Below are positions 25,946 to 33,629 of a DNA stretch of 64,000 bases, in pieces. The translations under genes were made by a program, and so were the position numbers. Numbering within the stretch: position 1 is the stretch's first letter; the number at the start of each line of letters is the position of its first letter. A model generated the notes under the pieces. The model ran no database searches, was not told where the DNA came from, and saw nothing but the letters and a program-made list of their open reading frames with translations. Source of the DNA: Bryobacteraceae bacterium (GTDB lineage Bacteria; Acidobacteriota; Terriglobia; Bryobacterales; Bryobacteraceae); contig CANGYQ010000005.1 of assembly GCA_947458745.1 (NCBI GenBank), forward strand, positions 1 through 64,000. Direction: 5' to 3'.

Positions 25946-26377
25946 CTCCTATGCAAGCTTGAGGAGCAAGCGACCTACGCCCATGGATCCTTGCCACGGC
26001 TAACCCTCTTCTTGGATCCCCACCATGGCCCTCGGATGCCTGCGCGAACGGCCCTTAAGCTTACTCAGCGATCAATGAGATTGAAGCCGATGGAGGCCGA
26101 TTCAAATTATCTTCAATTCGTTTGTCGAGCAATGTTTCGATGGGAGCGCTTGATTTCGATCCGTGAATCCTCATGGATGTTGAGCTGGCACGGCCGATTC
26201 ACCCGCTGGCGCCGCGCGTGATTCGCCGTGAAGTAACAGGACGTCGGCAAGAACCCGCACCATAACCACCAATGACGCTGTAGTTTCGCTGTAGCTATGC
26301 GGGCGATTACGTGGCGCACACTACGCCCGCACGGCTTCCCACTGCGAGGCCATCGCCACAAAAGCCCTCTCGCAGTC
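25946..26377. other. Intergenic region upstream of the rhodopsin gene
   Basis: 432 bases with no convincing gene on either strand; the longest frames lack family signatures and ribosome sites. It must hold the rhodopsin promoter and 5' leader (minus strand). Near the start codon the leader can form GCTTG-CTCCT-CAAGC (25971-25957), whose loop is complementary to the AGGAG ribosome site at 25950-25946. I could not pick out a credible -35/-10 pair. Confidence 0.5.
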
Positions 26378-26617
26378 CTACCAACTGTGGAGGATCGATG
26401 GGTCGAAGTCGGCGCCGTTGGGCCATACGAGAGTATGTGCCTCACGGTTGATTTGCACACGCCGGAACAGGTCTAGATCTCGCAGGGGACCGTATAACTC
26501 CCCCCGCAAAACAGGCTCGAAGTTAGTGATCTGCCTGGTATCGTCGTCGAAGGAAACGCTCAATGTATAGGGCGCGACAATTTCAACATCTCGAACGCGG
26601 AAGATTGGGTGTTTCAT
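26378..26617 (-). CDS. DUF2442 domain protein
   Basis: 79 residues, family length. Blocks VEIVAPYTLSVSFDDDTRQ, LYGPLRDLDLFRRVQI and LVWPNGADFDPSIL are diagnostic of DUF2442. ATG with GGAG 8 bases upstream. It follows the DUF4160 gene by 15 bases; these two families are often adjacent and have been suspected of forming a toxin-antitoxin-like unit, but no activity is established. Confidence 0.87.
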   Translation of the reverse strand: MKHPIFRVRDVEIVAPYTLSVSFDDDTRQITNFEPVLRGELYGPLRDLDLFRRVQINREAHTLVWPNGADFDPSILHSW

Positions 26618-26632
26618 GGCATGTTCTCCAGG

Positions 26633-26920
26633 CTACTTCAGCGGTTCGATCGGCATTGCTGCTCGTCCGGAGTGCAAACATTGCCAGTCAGCCCGCAATT
26701 CCTCCCGGTGCAGCTCTGCCCATGCCTCCACCAGCCGACGCTGCTTCTGGGGGAAACTACCAGCAATCAGTTCAATGGGTTCGATCGAAAAAACTGCGGC
26801 CTCGTCGCCAAAGTACGCGTGAAAATGGGCGACGTGATGTGACATGCCCGCCTCGGAGTACATGCGAATGATAATCCCGAAAACCGGCTCAGTTCCGACC
26901 TTAGCTCCACCGTAGAACAA
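26633..26920 (-). CDS. DUF4160 domain protein
   Basis: About 95 residues. The DUF4160 core is clear: FGIIIRMYSEAG, HVAHFHAYFGDEAAVFSI, LIAGSFPQKQRRLVEAWAELHREEL and a terminal IEPL. The start is uncertain; I took a TTG at 26920, but a GTG at 27001 would add 27 non-conserved residues. No strong ribosome site is visible for either. It pairs with DUF2442 downstream. Confidence 0.75.
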   Translation of the reverse strand: MFYGGAKVGTEPVFGIIIRMYSEAGMSHHVAHFHAYFGDEAAVFSIEPIELIAGSFPQKQRRLVEAWAELHREELRADWQCLHSGRAAMPIEPLK

Positions 26921-27128
26921 CGCTTCACGAGGCCGCACGGCTGAGCGACTGTTCCGTTGTGGTGTGCTGCTGGTCGCATGATCGCAACTTGCCCTCGCCA
27001 CCCGCCAATTCGAGCATCGCTGCTACAATGACGTCTTCCGGATCCCCGGCCCGCGTTGGCCATCCTGATCCGATGCGTCCTCACGGTTTCGAGGTGCCAC
27101 AGGCCGCACAAAGGTAGGTACATTTCCA

Positions 27129-28499
27129 ATGACAGACTTCCAGCGAAAGTTCATCACCACTGCACTCGTGCTGCAGTTGGTGGCCTCCAGCGCCTTCGCG
27201 CAGTCCGCGGATGCCGCGTTGATCGCCAAGGCGAAGGGCATTCATGACCGCGTGATCAAGCTTGATACGCACAACGATATCGACGCCCTCAACTTCACAG
27301 CGGAGTGCAACTACCTGAAGCGGCTGACCACCCAGGTGAACTTGCCCAAGATGGTGGACGGCGATATGGACGTGGCGTTCTTGATCGTCTACGTCGGCCA
27401 GGGCTTGCCCACTACGGAAGCGTACGCGGATGCCTACAAGCAGGCGATCGAGAAGTTTGAGGCCATCCACCGGTTTACTGAAAAGATCGCGCCGGATGTG
27501 ATGGGCTTGGCGCTGACGCCGGAAGATGTGCGCCGCCTCCACAAGCAGGGCAAGCGCGTCGCCGTGATCGGCGTCGAGAATGCGTATCCCATTGGCGAAG
27601 ACATCACCCGGGTCAAGGAGTTCTTTGATCGCGGTGGCCGCTATATGTCGCTGGCGCACAATGGCAACAGCCAGTTGGCGGACTCGAACACTGGTGAAGC
27701 GTCGGGCTACCTGCACAACAACGGACTGTCGCCGCTGGGCCGTCAGGTGATCGCGGAGATGAATCGTCTGGGTATGATGGTGGACCTCTCGCACCCCTCC
27801 AAGGGCGCTAACCTCGAAGCGATCAAGCTGTCGAAGGCCCCCGTCATCGCCTCGCACTCCAGTGTCCGCGCCGTGGCCGACCACAGCCGCAATATGGATG
27901 ACGAGCAGTTGCTGGCCCTGAAGAAGAACGGCGGCGTCATCCAGATTGTGGGCTTTGCCTCCTATGTCAAAGTGGATTCGAAGGAACGCACCGAGGCGCT
28001 CAATAAGATGCGCGCCGATATGGGCCTGGGTGGTGGCCGCGCCGGTGGTGGTCCGATGTTCCGCCGCCCCGCTGCTGGCAATCGAGCCTGCCCGGTTGAA
28101 GAAGCCAAGGCCCCGACGGCCACTGCGGCTGCGCCCGCCCCTCGCCGCGGCGGCGGATTCCTGAACATGCTCCCGCCTGACGTGCGCGCTCAGTATGAAA
28201 AGCGCATGGCCGAGATCGACGCCAAGTTCCCGCCCGCCCCGCGCGCCAACGTCAAGGACATGGTGAACCACATCGATTACGCCGTGAAGTTGATCGGCAT
28301 CGACCATGTCGGCATCTCCTCCGACTTTGACGGCGGCGGCGGCATCGACGGCTGGGATAGCGCGGCTGAAGCCTTCAACGTCACCCTCGAACTCGTCCGC
28401 CGCGGCTACACCGAAGAGCAGATCGGCAAGATGTGGAGCGGCAATCTGCTGCGCGTGTGGGGTGATGTCGAAAAGGTCGCGAAGAAGCTGAGCAAGTAG
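27129..28499 (+). CDS. Membrane dipeptidase, peptidase M19 family
   Basis: 456 residues with a signal peptide (cleavage near SSAFAQ). The renal-dipeptidase TIM barrel is evident: the metal-binding KLDTHNDID, Glu in GVENAYPIG, His in MVDLSHPS, His in VIASHSSVRAV and Asp in ISSDFDGGGG. These zinc enzymes hydrolyse dipeptides, including D-amino-acid ones. An inserted Ala/Arg/Pro-rich loop (about residues 290-360) interrupts the barrel and contains GGGRAGGGP-like low-complexity sequence, which is longer than in standard members. Confidence 0.93.
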   Translation: MTDFQRKFITTALVLQLVASSAFAQSADAALIAKAKGIHDRVIKLDTHNDIDALNFTAECNYLKRLTTQVNLPKMVDGDMDVAFLIVYVGQGLPTTEAYADAYKQAIEKFEAIHRFTEKIAPDVMGLALTPEDVRRLHKQGKRVAVIGVENAYPIGEDITRVKEFFDRGGRYMSLAHNGNSQLADSNTGEASGYLHNNGLSPLGRQVIAEMNRLGMMVDLSHPSKGANLEAIKLSKAPVIASHSSVRAVADHSRNMDDEQLLALKKNGGVIQIVGFASYVKVDSKERTEALNKMRADMGLGGGRAGGGPMFRRPAAGNRACPVEEAKAPTATAAAPAPRRGGGFLNMLPPDVRAQYEKRMAEIDAKFPPAPRANVKDMVNHIDYAVKLIGIDHVGISSDFDGGGGIDGWDSAAEAFNVTLELVRRGYTEEQIGKMWSGNLLRVWGDVEKVAKKLSK

Positions 28500-28561
28500 C
28501 AGCGATACAAATCGGTAGCAACCTAGCGTGGCTGGCTCTTCATAGCTGGTAGCATGTCCCC

Positions 28562-28936
28562 ATGCTTGGAACCAGCCCTCTTGTTGCCTTTGTCTTTACT
28601 CCTGACGCGGAGCGTGCCAAGAAGTTTTATGGCGGGACGCTCGGGCTAAAGTATGTCAGCCAGGATCCTTTTGCCGTCGTGTTTGACGGCCACGGCACCA
28701 CGTTGCGGGTGACGATTCTGCCGGGCCACAAGCCGTCGGAGCATGCCGTGCTCGGCTGGGAAGTGGCTGACATCGTGGCCTCGGCGATGGAACTGAAGAA
28801 CGTAGGCGTGACGCTTGAGCGCTACCCATTTCTGGAGCAGGATGAGCTGGGTATTTGGACCGCGCCCGATCGTATGGCCAAGGTGGCCTTCTTCAAGGAC
28901 CCGGACGGCAACGTGTTGAGTATCGCGCAGCACTAG
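28562..28936 (+). CDS. VOC (glyoxalase/bleomycin-resistance) superfamily protein
   Basis: 124 residues with the paired beta-alpha-beta-beta-beta units of the vicinal-oxygen-chelate fold: VAFVFTPDAERAKKFYGGTLGL at the start and AKVAFFKDPDGNVLSIAQH at the end. Metal-binding acidic/His residues are only partly conserved, so enzyme, binding or resistance roles cannot be separated. It stands alone, 62 bases after the dipeptidase gene. Confidence 0.87.
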   Translation: MLGTSPLVAFVFTPDAERAKKFYGGTLGLKYVSQDPFAVVFDGHGTTLRVTILPGHKPSEHAVLGWEVADIVASAMELKNVGVTLERYPFLEQDELGIWTAPDRMAKVAFFKDPDGNVLSIAQH

Positions 28937-29001
28937 CCGCCAGCGGCCTCAGTCGGCGACCTTGTGCACAGCGGGCTGGGCTGCGCTACAGTACCGTTGA
29001 A

Positions 29002-29919
29002 TTGAAGATCTCCCGTTCCACCACCGTTTTCCTCTTTCTGGGCTTGGCCCTTGTCCCCTCGTGCCTGGCCCAAACCCTCGCGCCCACGGCCGGCTCCACC
29101 TGGCAAACCTTGTTTGACGGGCGTGACACCAGCCACTGGACGGCCGGCGTCGGCCAACCTTTCCCGTCCAGTGAATGGAATGTGGAGGCCGGTTGTCTGC
29201 ACGCTACTCGGACTACCCAGCATTCGCTGTTCTCGCAGCGCCAGTACCGCAATTTTGAGCTGGTCTTCGTGTGGCGGATTCCCCCGATGGGCAACTCCGG
29301 CGTGAAGTACCTGGCCGTACCCGGGCGCGTGAATGAAGAGTTCTGGAAAACGCTGCGTCAGGGGCTGACCATGGTGGTGCCATTGGGGCTGGGCGCGTTC
29401 GTGTTGGTCTTCATTTGCTGGCGCGAACTCTGGTTCGCGCGGCAGCTTTGGGGGCGGCGCGTGGGCTATCTAGTGGCGGGGCTGATGGCGCTGGCGCCAC
29501 CGGTCTTCTTCGCCTCCTCCTGGAACGCGTACCAACGCTTCATGCAGCACCCGCTGGGCTTTGAATATCAAATGATCGACGACGAAGGCTACATCTACCA
29601 GGGCGGCAAGCTGCGGCCCAACCAGTTGACCGCCGGCCTCTACGATCTGCTTGCGCCTCAGCGCGCGCAGCCCAAGCCGCTGGGCGAGTTTAATGAGAGC
29701 CGCATCCTGGTGGACGGCAACCACGTGGAGCATTGGTTGAATGGCGAGAAAGTGGTGGAGTACGAGCTGGGCTCGCCCGCACTGCGCGCCGCGGTGGCCG
29801 CGAGCAAGTTCGCCGCCATAGACGGCTTTGCCGAAAAGAACGCCGGGTACCTGGAGTTGCAGGCGCATAACTCCGAAGTCTGGTTCCGCGAGATCCGCAT
29901 CCGTGAGCTAAATCGGTAG
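29002..29919 (+). CDS. DUF1080 (3-keto-disaccharide hydrolase-like) protein with two inserted membrane helices
   Basis: About 305 residues from a TTG that opens a good signal peptide (VFLFLGLALVPSCLAQ). The jelly-roll DUF1080 domain is seen in WQTLFDGRDTSHWT, FELVFVWRIPPMGNSGVKY and, after an interruption, LGFEYQMIDDEG, NESRILVDGNHVEHWLNGEKVVEYE and WFREIRIREL. Between residues about 104 and 184 lies an insertion with two hydrophobic spans (122-141 and 154-172), at a point where the family normally has a short loop. The start codon is uncertain, since no ribosome site is clear. Confidence 0.75.
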   Translation: MKISRSTTVFLFLGLALVPSCLAQTLAPTAGSTWQTLFDGRDTSHWTAGVGQPFPSSEWNVEAGCLHATRTTQHSLFSQRQYRNFELVFVWRIPPMGNSGVKYLAVPGRVNEEFWKTLRQGLTMVVPLGLGAFVLVFICWRELWFARQLWGRRVGYLVAGLMALAPPVFFASSWNAYQRFMQHPLGFEYQMIDDEGYIYQGGKLRPNQLTAGLYDLLAPQRAQPKPLGEFNESRILVDGNHVEHWLNGEKVVEYELGSPALRAAVAASKFAAIDGFAEKNAGYLELQAHNSEVWFREIRIRELNR

Positions 29920-29944
29920 CGCGCGCTGTTACGCTGAAGCTCAA

Positions 29945-31015
29945 GTGGCGGAAGCGTTGACATCGACCAGTCTCACCCGCGAAGATCTCACCCGATGGGC
30001 GCGCGAATGCGGCTTCGACCTGGTGGGGATCACCGCGGCATTGCCGCTGCCGCAATTCGAATTGTTCCAGCAGTGGGTGCAGCGCGGCCGCGCAGCCGGC
30101 ATGACGTATCTCACCGATCACCGCATGGACGCGCGGCGGGACCCGCGCCATCTGTTGCCCTCGGCCCAATCCATCCTGATGGCGGGCGTGCTCTACAACT
30201 CACGGGAGCCATCCATCGGAACCCTCGACGACCTAACGCGGGCCTGGATCTCGCGCTACGCCTGGGGCGCGGACTATCACGATGTTCTCCGCGCCCGCTT
30301 TGAGCAGCTGGCCAGGCGTCTGCCGCCGGGCATTGCGTATCGCATCTGCGTCGATACCGCGCCATTGCTGGAACGCGACTATGCTCGCGCGGCTGGTCTG
30401 GGTTGGATCGGCAAGAATACTTGCCTGATCAACCAGGGGCAGGGCTCCTGGTTCTTCCTGGGCGCGATGCTGCTCTCGGTTGAGCTGCCCACTGATGCTC
30501 CGCCACCGGACCGCTGCGGCTCCTGCACGCGCTGCATCGATGCGTGCCCCACCAGCGCGATTGTGCCCACCGGGCAAGCCACGCCCGCCTGGGAGCTGCA
30601 TGCCGGGCTCTGCATCAGCTATCACACCATCGAATCTCGCGAGGCGACGCCGGAGACGCTGCGTGCGGCCTTCGGCACACACGTCTTTGGCTGCGACATC
30701 TGCCAGGATGTCTGCCCCTGGAACCGGCGCGCGCCTCGGACGGCGGCGGAGGAGTTCCAGCCGCGGACGTTCGCGCCGCCGCTCGAACAGATGGCCGCGC
30801 TGACCGAAGAGCAGTTCCGCGCCCTCTTCCGCCAGACGCCGGTGTGGCGGGCGAAGTACCGCGGCTTCCTGCGCAATGTCTGCACCGCCATGGGCAATGC
30901 TCCGCGCCGCGAGTATCTGCCGGTGCTGGAACAACTGGCCCAGCACGCCGATCCGGCGGTGCGGGAGCATGCGCGGTGGGCGCTCGTTGAAGCGGCAAAA
31001 GCTTTGCCGGAATAG
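29945..31015 (+). CDS. queG: Epoxyqueuosine reductase
   Basis: 356 residues. It carries out the last step of queuosine formation in tRNA, using cobalamin and two 4Fe-4S clusters. The ferredoxin-like cluster motif CGSCTRCIDACPTSAI and the second CDICQDVCPWNRRAP are intact, as is CISYHTIE before them; the N-terminal half is the cobalamin-binding part. The C-terminal HEAT-like extension (EYLPVLEQLAQHADPAVREHARWAL) is also typical. Start is GTG. It stands 25 bases after the DUF1080 gene. Confidence 0.96.
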   Translation: MAEALTSTSLTREDLTRWARECGFDLVGITAALPLPQFELFQQWVQRGRAAGMTYLTDHRMDARRDPRHLLPSAQSILMAGVLYNSREPSIGTLDDLTRAWISRYAWGADYHDVLRARFEQLARRLPPGIAYRICVDTAPLLERDYARAAGLGWIGKNTCLINQGQGSWFFLGAMLLSVELPTDAPPPDRCGSCTRCIDACPTSAIVPTGQATPAWELHAGLCISYHTIESREATPETLRAAFGTHVFGCDICQDVCPWNRRAPRTAAEEFQPRTFAPPLEQMAALTEEQFRALFRQTPVWRAKYRGFLRNVCTAMGNAPRREYLPVLEQLAQHADPAVREHARWALVEAAKALPE

Positions 31016-31039
31016 CAGAGGCTCTGCGAGAATAACGTC

Positions 31040-31411
31040 ATGCATCCTTCACGCAACGTTCTCGGCGGCAAGCTGATCCCCTGTTCCCACGATCCCAAGA
31101 CCGGCTTCTTTCGCGACGGCTGCTGCAACACGAGCGATGAAGACGGCGGGTCCCACACCATCTGCACGCAGGTGACCCAGGAGTTTCTCTCCTTCAGTTA
31201 CGCTTGCGGCAACGATCTGTCGACGCCGATGCCGCAGTTCAACTTTCCGGGCCTCCAGCCGGGTGACCGTTGGTGCGTTTGCGCGGGCCGCTGGAAGCAG
31301 GCCATGGACGCCGGCTTTGCCGCGCCAGTGATTCTGGAATGCACGCATGAAGCGGCGCTAGAGTACGTGACGCTGGAAGACCTGAAAAAGCATGCCCTGC
31401 GGGTCAACTAG
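31040..31411 (+). CDS. DUF2237 family protein
   Basis: 123 residues, family length. Signature blocks: NVLGGKLIPCSHDPKTGFFRDGCC, GSHTICTQVTQEFLSFS, CVCAGRWKQAM, and the C-terminal APVILECTHEAALEYV. Many conserved Cys/His residues suggest metal binding. No function is established. It lies 24 bases after queG on the same strand. Confidence 0.9.
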   Translation: MHPSRNVLGGKLIPCSHDPKTGFFRDGCCNTSDEDGGSHTICTQVTQEFLSFSYACGNDLSTPMPQFNFPGLQPGDRWCVCAGRWKQAMDAGFAAPVILECTHEAALEYVTLEDLKKHALRVN

Positions 31412-31417
31412 GATGAG

Positions 31418-31453
31418 CGCCCCCCTCCGGCCAAGTCTCTCCGGCCGGGGGCG
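31418..31453. terminator. G+C-rich hairpin between convergent genes
   Basis: CGCCCCC...GGCC (31418-31432) can pair with GGCCGGGGGCG (to 31453) with a small bulge. It lies between the stops of the DUF2237 (+) and DUF1566 (-) genes, where a bidirectional terminator is expected. No T-tract follows on either side. Confidence 0.45.
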
Positions 31454-31480
31454 AAAGCCTTCCGGTAGCCGTGGCAGCGT

Positions 31481-32164
31481 TTAGTGCAACGGGCTGCGCA
31501 CACACAGGGCCCTATTCAGCCCGGCATCTCCAGCGGCGACGGAGGCCCGCGCGCCATCGCCCAGATCGAGCGTCCAGTTTTCGGCCGGTTCTTGACCCTG
31601 CGTCGTGCTCCAGGACCAGCCGGTCAACTTCAGCGGTGCCACTACGCGGAAGCCCCGCTCGTCAGCCGGTCCGCCGAACAGCGTCTGCAGCTCGTTGATC
31701 TCCGGTAGACGCCAATCCTGAAAGCCACCCGCCGCAAGGTTCCGGCAGAAGGACCGGGCTTGGCTGACCGTGACCCCGGAGCCGTTATCGGCGGCGGCCC
31801 AAATCAAGTTGGTGCGGCTATCGTGCCAGTAGCCCTGCCGGGCCACTTCTTCGCGCAGCAGGGCCGTGCGGAGGGGAATGTCGAGCTGCGTGGGCAAGGC
31901 CGAAGAAACCATAACGGTGCGCTTCCACAGGCCACTTCCCGTCTGCGGTTTGACCTGGATCTGATGCTCTCCGGGCGTCAGCTGAAGTTGCTTCCAGGCT
32001 CCAGACTCCAGCAGACCCGCGTCCGCGCCGTCGATCTCCAACCGCGCGGGCAGGTCACAACGGATGCGCAGGTTCGATTCGGGCGGTGTGCCGGCGGTCT
32101 GCGCCAGAGTCCACGGGCTGGCCAGCAAGGAAAGGGACGCGAGGAAGATATGGGCAGAGAGCAT
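31481..32164 (-). CDS. Exported DUF1566 (Lcl C-terminal) protein
   Basis: 227 residues with a signal peptide (LSLLASPWTLAQ). The central part (LEIDGADAGLLESGAWKQLQLTPGEHQIQVKP) resembles a PEGA-type surface beta domain. The C-terminal part has the DUF1566 pattern: GYWHDSRTNLIWAA, SFCRNLAAGGFQDWRLPEINELQTLF, WSWSTTQ and RALCVRS. The latter is found in bacterial surface proteins and phage-tail-like adhesins. Role unknown. Confidence 0.8.
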   Translation of the reverse strand: MLSAHIFLASLSLLASPWTLAQTAGTPPESNLRIRCDLPARLEIDGADAGLLESGAWKQLQLTPGEHQIQVKPQTGSGLWKRTVMVSSALPTQLDIPLRTALLREEVARQGYWHDSRTNLIWAAADNGSGVTVSQARSFCRNLAAGGFQDWRLPEINELQTLFGGPADERGFRVVAPLKLTGWSWSTTQGQEPAENWTLDLGDGARASVAAGDAGLNRALCVRSPLH

Positions 32165-32264
32165 AGAGGGACTGAGGCTTCACAACAAGAAATCATCCGC
32201 CGGCCCACTGCGATCGGGTGATCAGCAGCAGACCGGCGGTTCGCAAACTACGGACTGGAGCGAG

Positions 32265-33608
32265 TTACTGGAGATCGCCACCGGCGGAAGAAACACCCTC
32301 ACCAGTCGCGGGCTTCTTCAGGAGCCCTTCGATGATCGAGGTGAATTCTTCCTTGAGAGCGATGTGGTACGGACCGCTGGCCGGAGCGGCGAAGCCGGAG
32401 TGAACCGCCTTCACCTTGCCGTCGCGGCCCACAAAGAAGGTGGCGGGCCAAGTGTTGAGATTGACTGCCTGCGGCACCTTGTCCCACATCTCCTGCGGCG
32501 TGCCCGCGATCAGATAGGGGTACGGCACGCCGTACTTCTTCACGAAGGACTTCACCCGGGTGAGGGTCTTCAGCTGATCCTCTTCCTCGAAGTCGAGCGC
32601 GATGATCTGCAGGCCCTGGTCGCCGTACTTCTTCTGCAACTGGACCAGATACTGCGCTTCATCGTGGCAATTGGGGCACCAGGTGCCGGTGACTACGGCG
32701 ATCACCACTTTGCCCTTCACGATGGGGTCTTCGTTGGTGATGATCTTGCCGTTGACGTCCGGGAAGCTGTAAGTGAACACTTCATTGGGGTCGCGGACTG
32801 TCGTGTGCGTCAGGAAGTTGGCCGGCTCCGGCAGACCCTTGGCGCGCGCCACTTCCGGCCGGTAGGCCGTCAGTTCCACGATGCGCGGCACGGCGTTCAG
32901 CTTGACGTTTAAGCTGCCATCGGCCTGGGGCGTCAACTCAACGCGGCCCGGGCGGGAGCCGTCGTAATGGCTGGCCACGAACTTGCCGTCCTTCCATTCA
33001 CCGGTCAAGCCGCCAGTGTCACCGTCGATGCGCAGAATGGTGGCGAGAATTTCCGCGCCCTTCTGCTCGACAATCAAGCGCCACGCCTTCTCACCCTTGG
33101 GGGTGTCCTGCGCCACTTCCCAGACGCCGCCGATCTGTGGAGCGTTGGCCGCGGCCTGAGCCGTGGGTGCCTGGTAGCGCTTGGCATGGAATGCGGTCGT
33201 GGGAGCCGTCTGATAGACGCGGTCCCGCGCTTCGGTGCCGGCATAGGCTTGGTTGCCCAACGGGCCGGTGGGCCGGGTGGTCTTGCGCAGCGAGATGATC
33301 TCGCCCACCAGTTCGCCATTCTTCAGTTCGGCCTGGATGGAGGTGAGGTAGTGCTCATAGTTCAGCACCACCTTGCCGCCTTCGATATTCGCGCTCGAAG
33401 TGGTCTTGGGGTCACGGCCATTCCACAGCGTGCCAACCACTTGGTCTCTGTTCTGGGAGATGTCGAGCCGGAAGGGAATCTCAACGTTGTTGGCTGACGA
33501 CTTGAGTGTCGCCGCCCAGCGTCCGGCCAGGTTCTCACCGGCGGAGGCGCTGAGTGCGCCCAGCGCCAGGCTGGCCGCGAATGCCATTGATCGGGTAAAG
33601 ATCTGCAT
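32265..33608 (-). CDS. TlpA-like exported thiol-disulfide oxidoreductase
   Basis: 447 residues with signal peptide. Residues about 25-270 are a beta-rich, unassigned part that contains two similar segments (GRWAATLK..., GVWEVAQD...). The C-terminal third is a TlpA/AhpC-type thioredoxin domain with active site WCPNC (Trp310, Cys311, Cys314), IIALDFEEEDQ, and a late NLNTWPATFFVGRDGKV cis-Pro loop. AAGGAA lies 8 bases before the ATG. The cytochrome-like gene is 21 bases upstream on the same strand; TlpA-like proteins often assist haem-protein maturation, so a joint role is plausible but not shown. Confidence 0.85.
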   Translation of the reverse strand: MQIFTRSMAFAASLALGALSASAGENLAGRWAATLKSSANNVEIPFRLDISQNRDQVVGTLWNGRDPKTTSSANIEGGKVVLNYEHYLTSIQAELKNGELVGEIISLRKTTRPTGPLGNQAYAGTEARDRVYQTAPTTAFHAKRYQAPTAQAAANAPQIGGVWEVAQDTPKGEKAWRLIVEQKGAEILATILRIDGDTGGLTGEWKDGKFVASHYDGSRPGRVELTPQADGSLNVKLNAVPRIVELTAYRPEVARAKGLPEPANFLTHTTVRDPNEVFTYSFPDVNGKIITNEDPIVKGKVVIAVVTGTWCPNCHDEAQYLVQLQKKYGDQGLQIIALDFEEEDQLKTLTRVKSFVKKYGVPYPYLIAGTPQEMWDKVPQAVNLNTWPATFFVGRDGKVKAVHSGFAAPASGPYHIALKEEFTSIIEGLLKKPATGEGVSSAGGDLQ

Positions 33609-33629
33609 GCTATCAGTTCCTTCTTTCTT

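Noticed and set aside
26113..26460. 115-codon minus-strand frame upstream of the rhodopsin gene
   Set aside because: Biased composition with no domain; it also overlaps the real DUF2442 gene in another frame.
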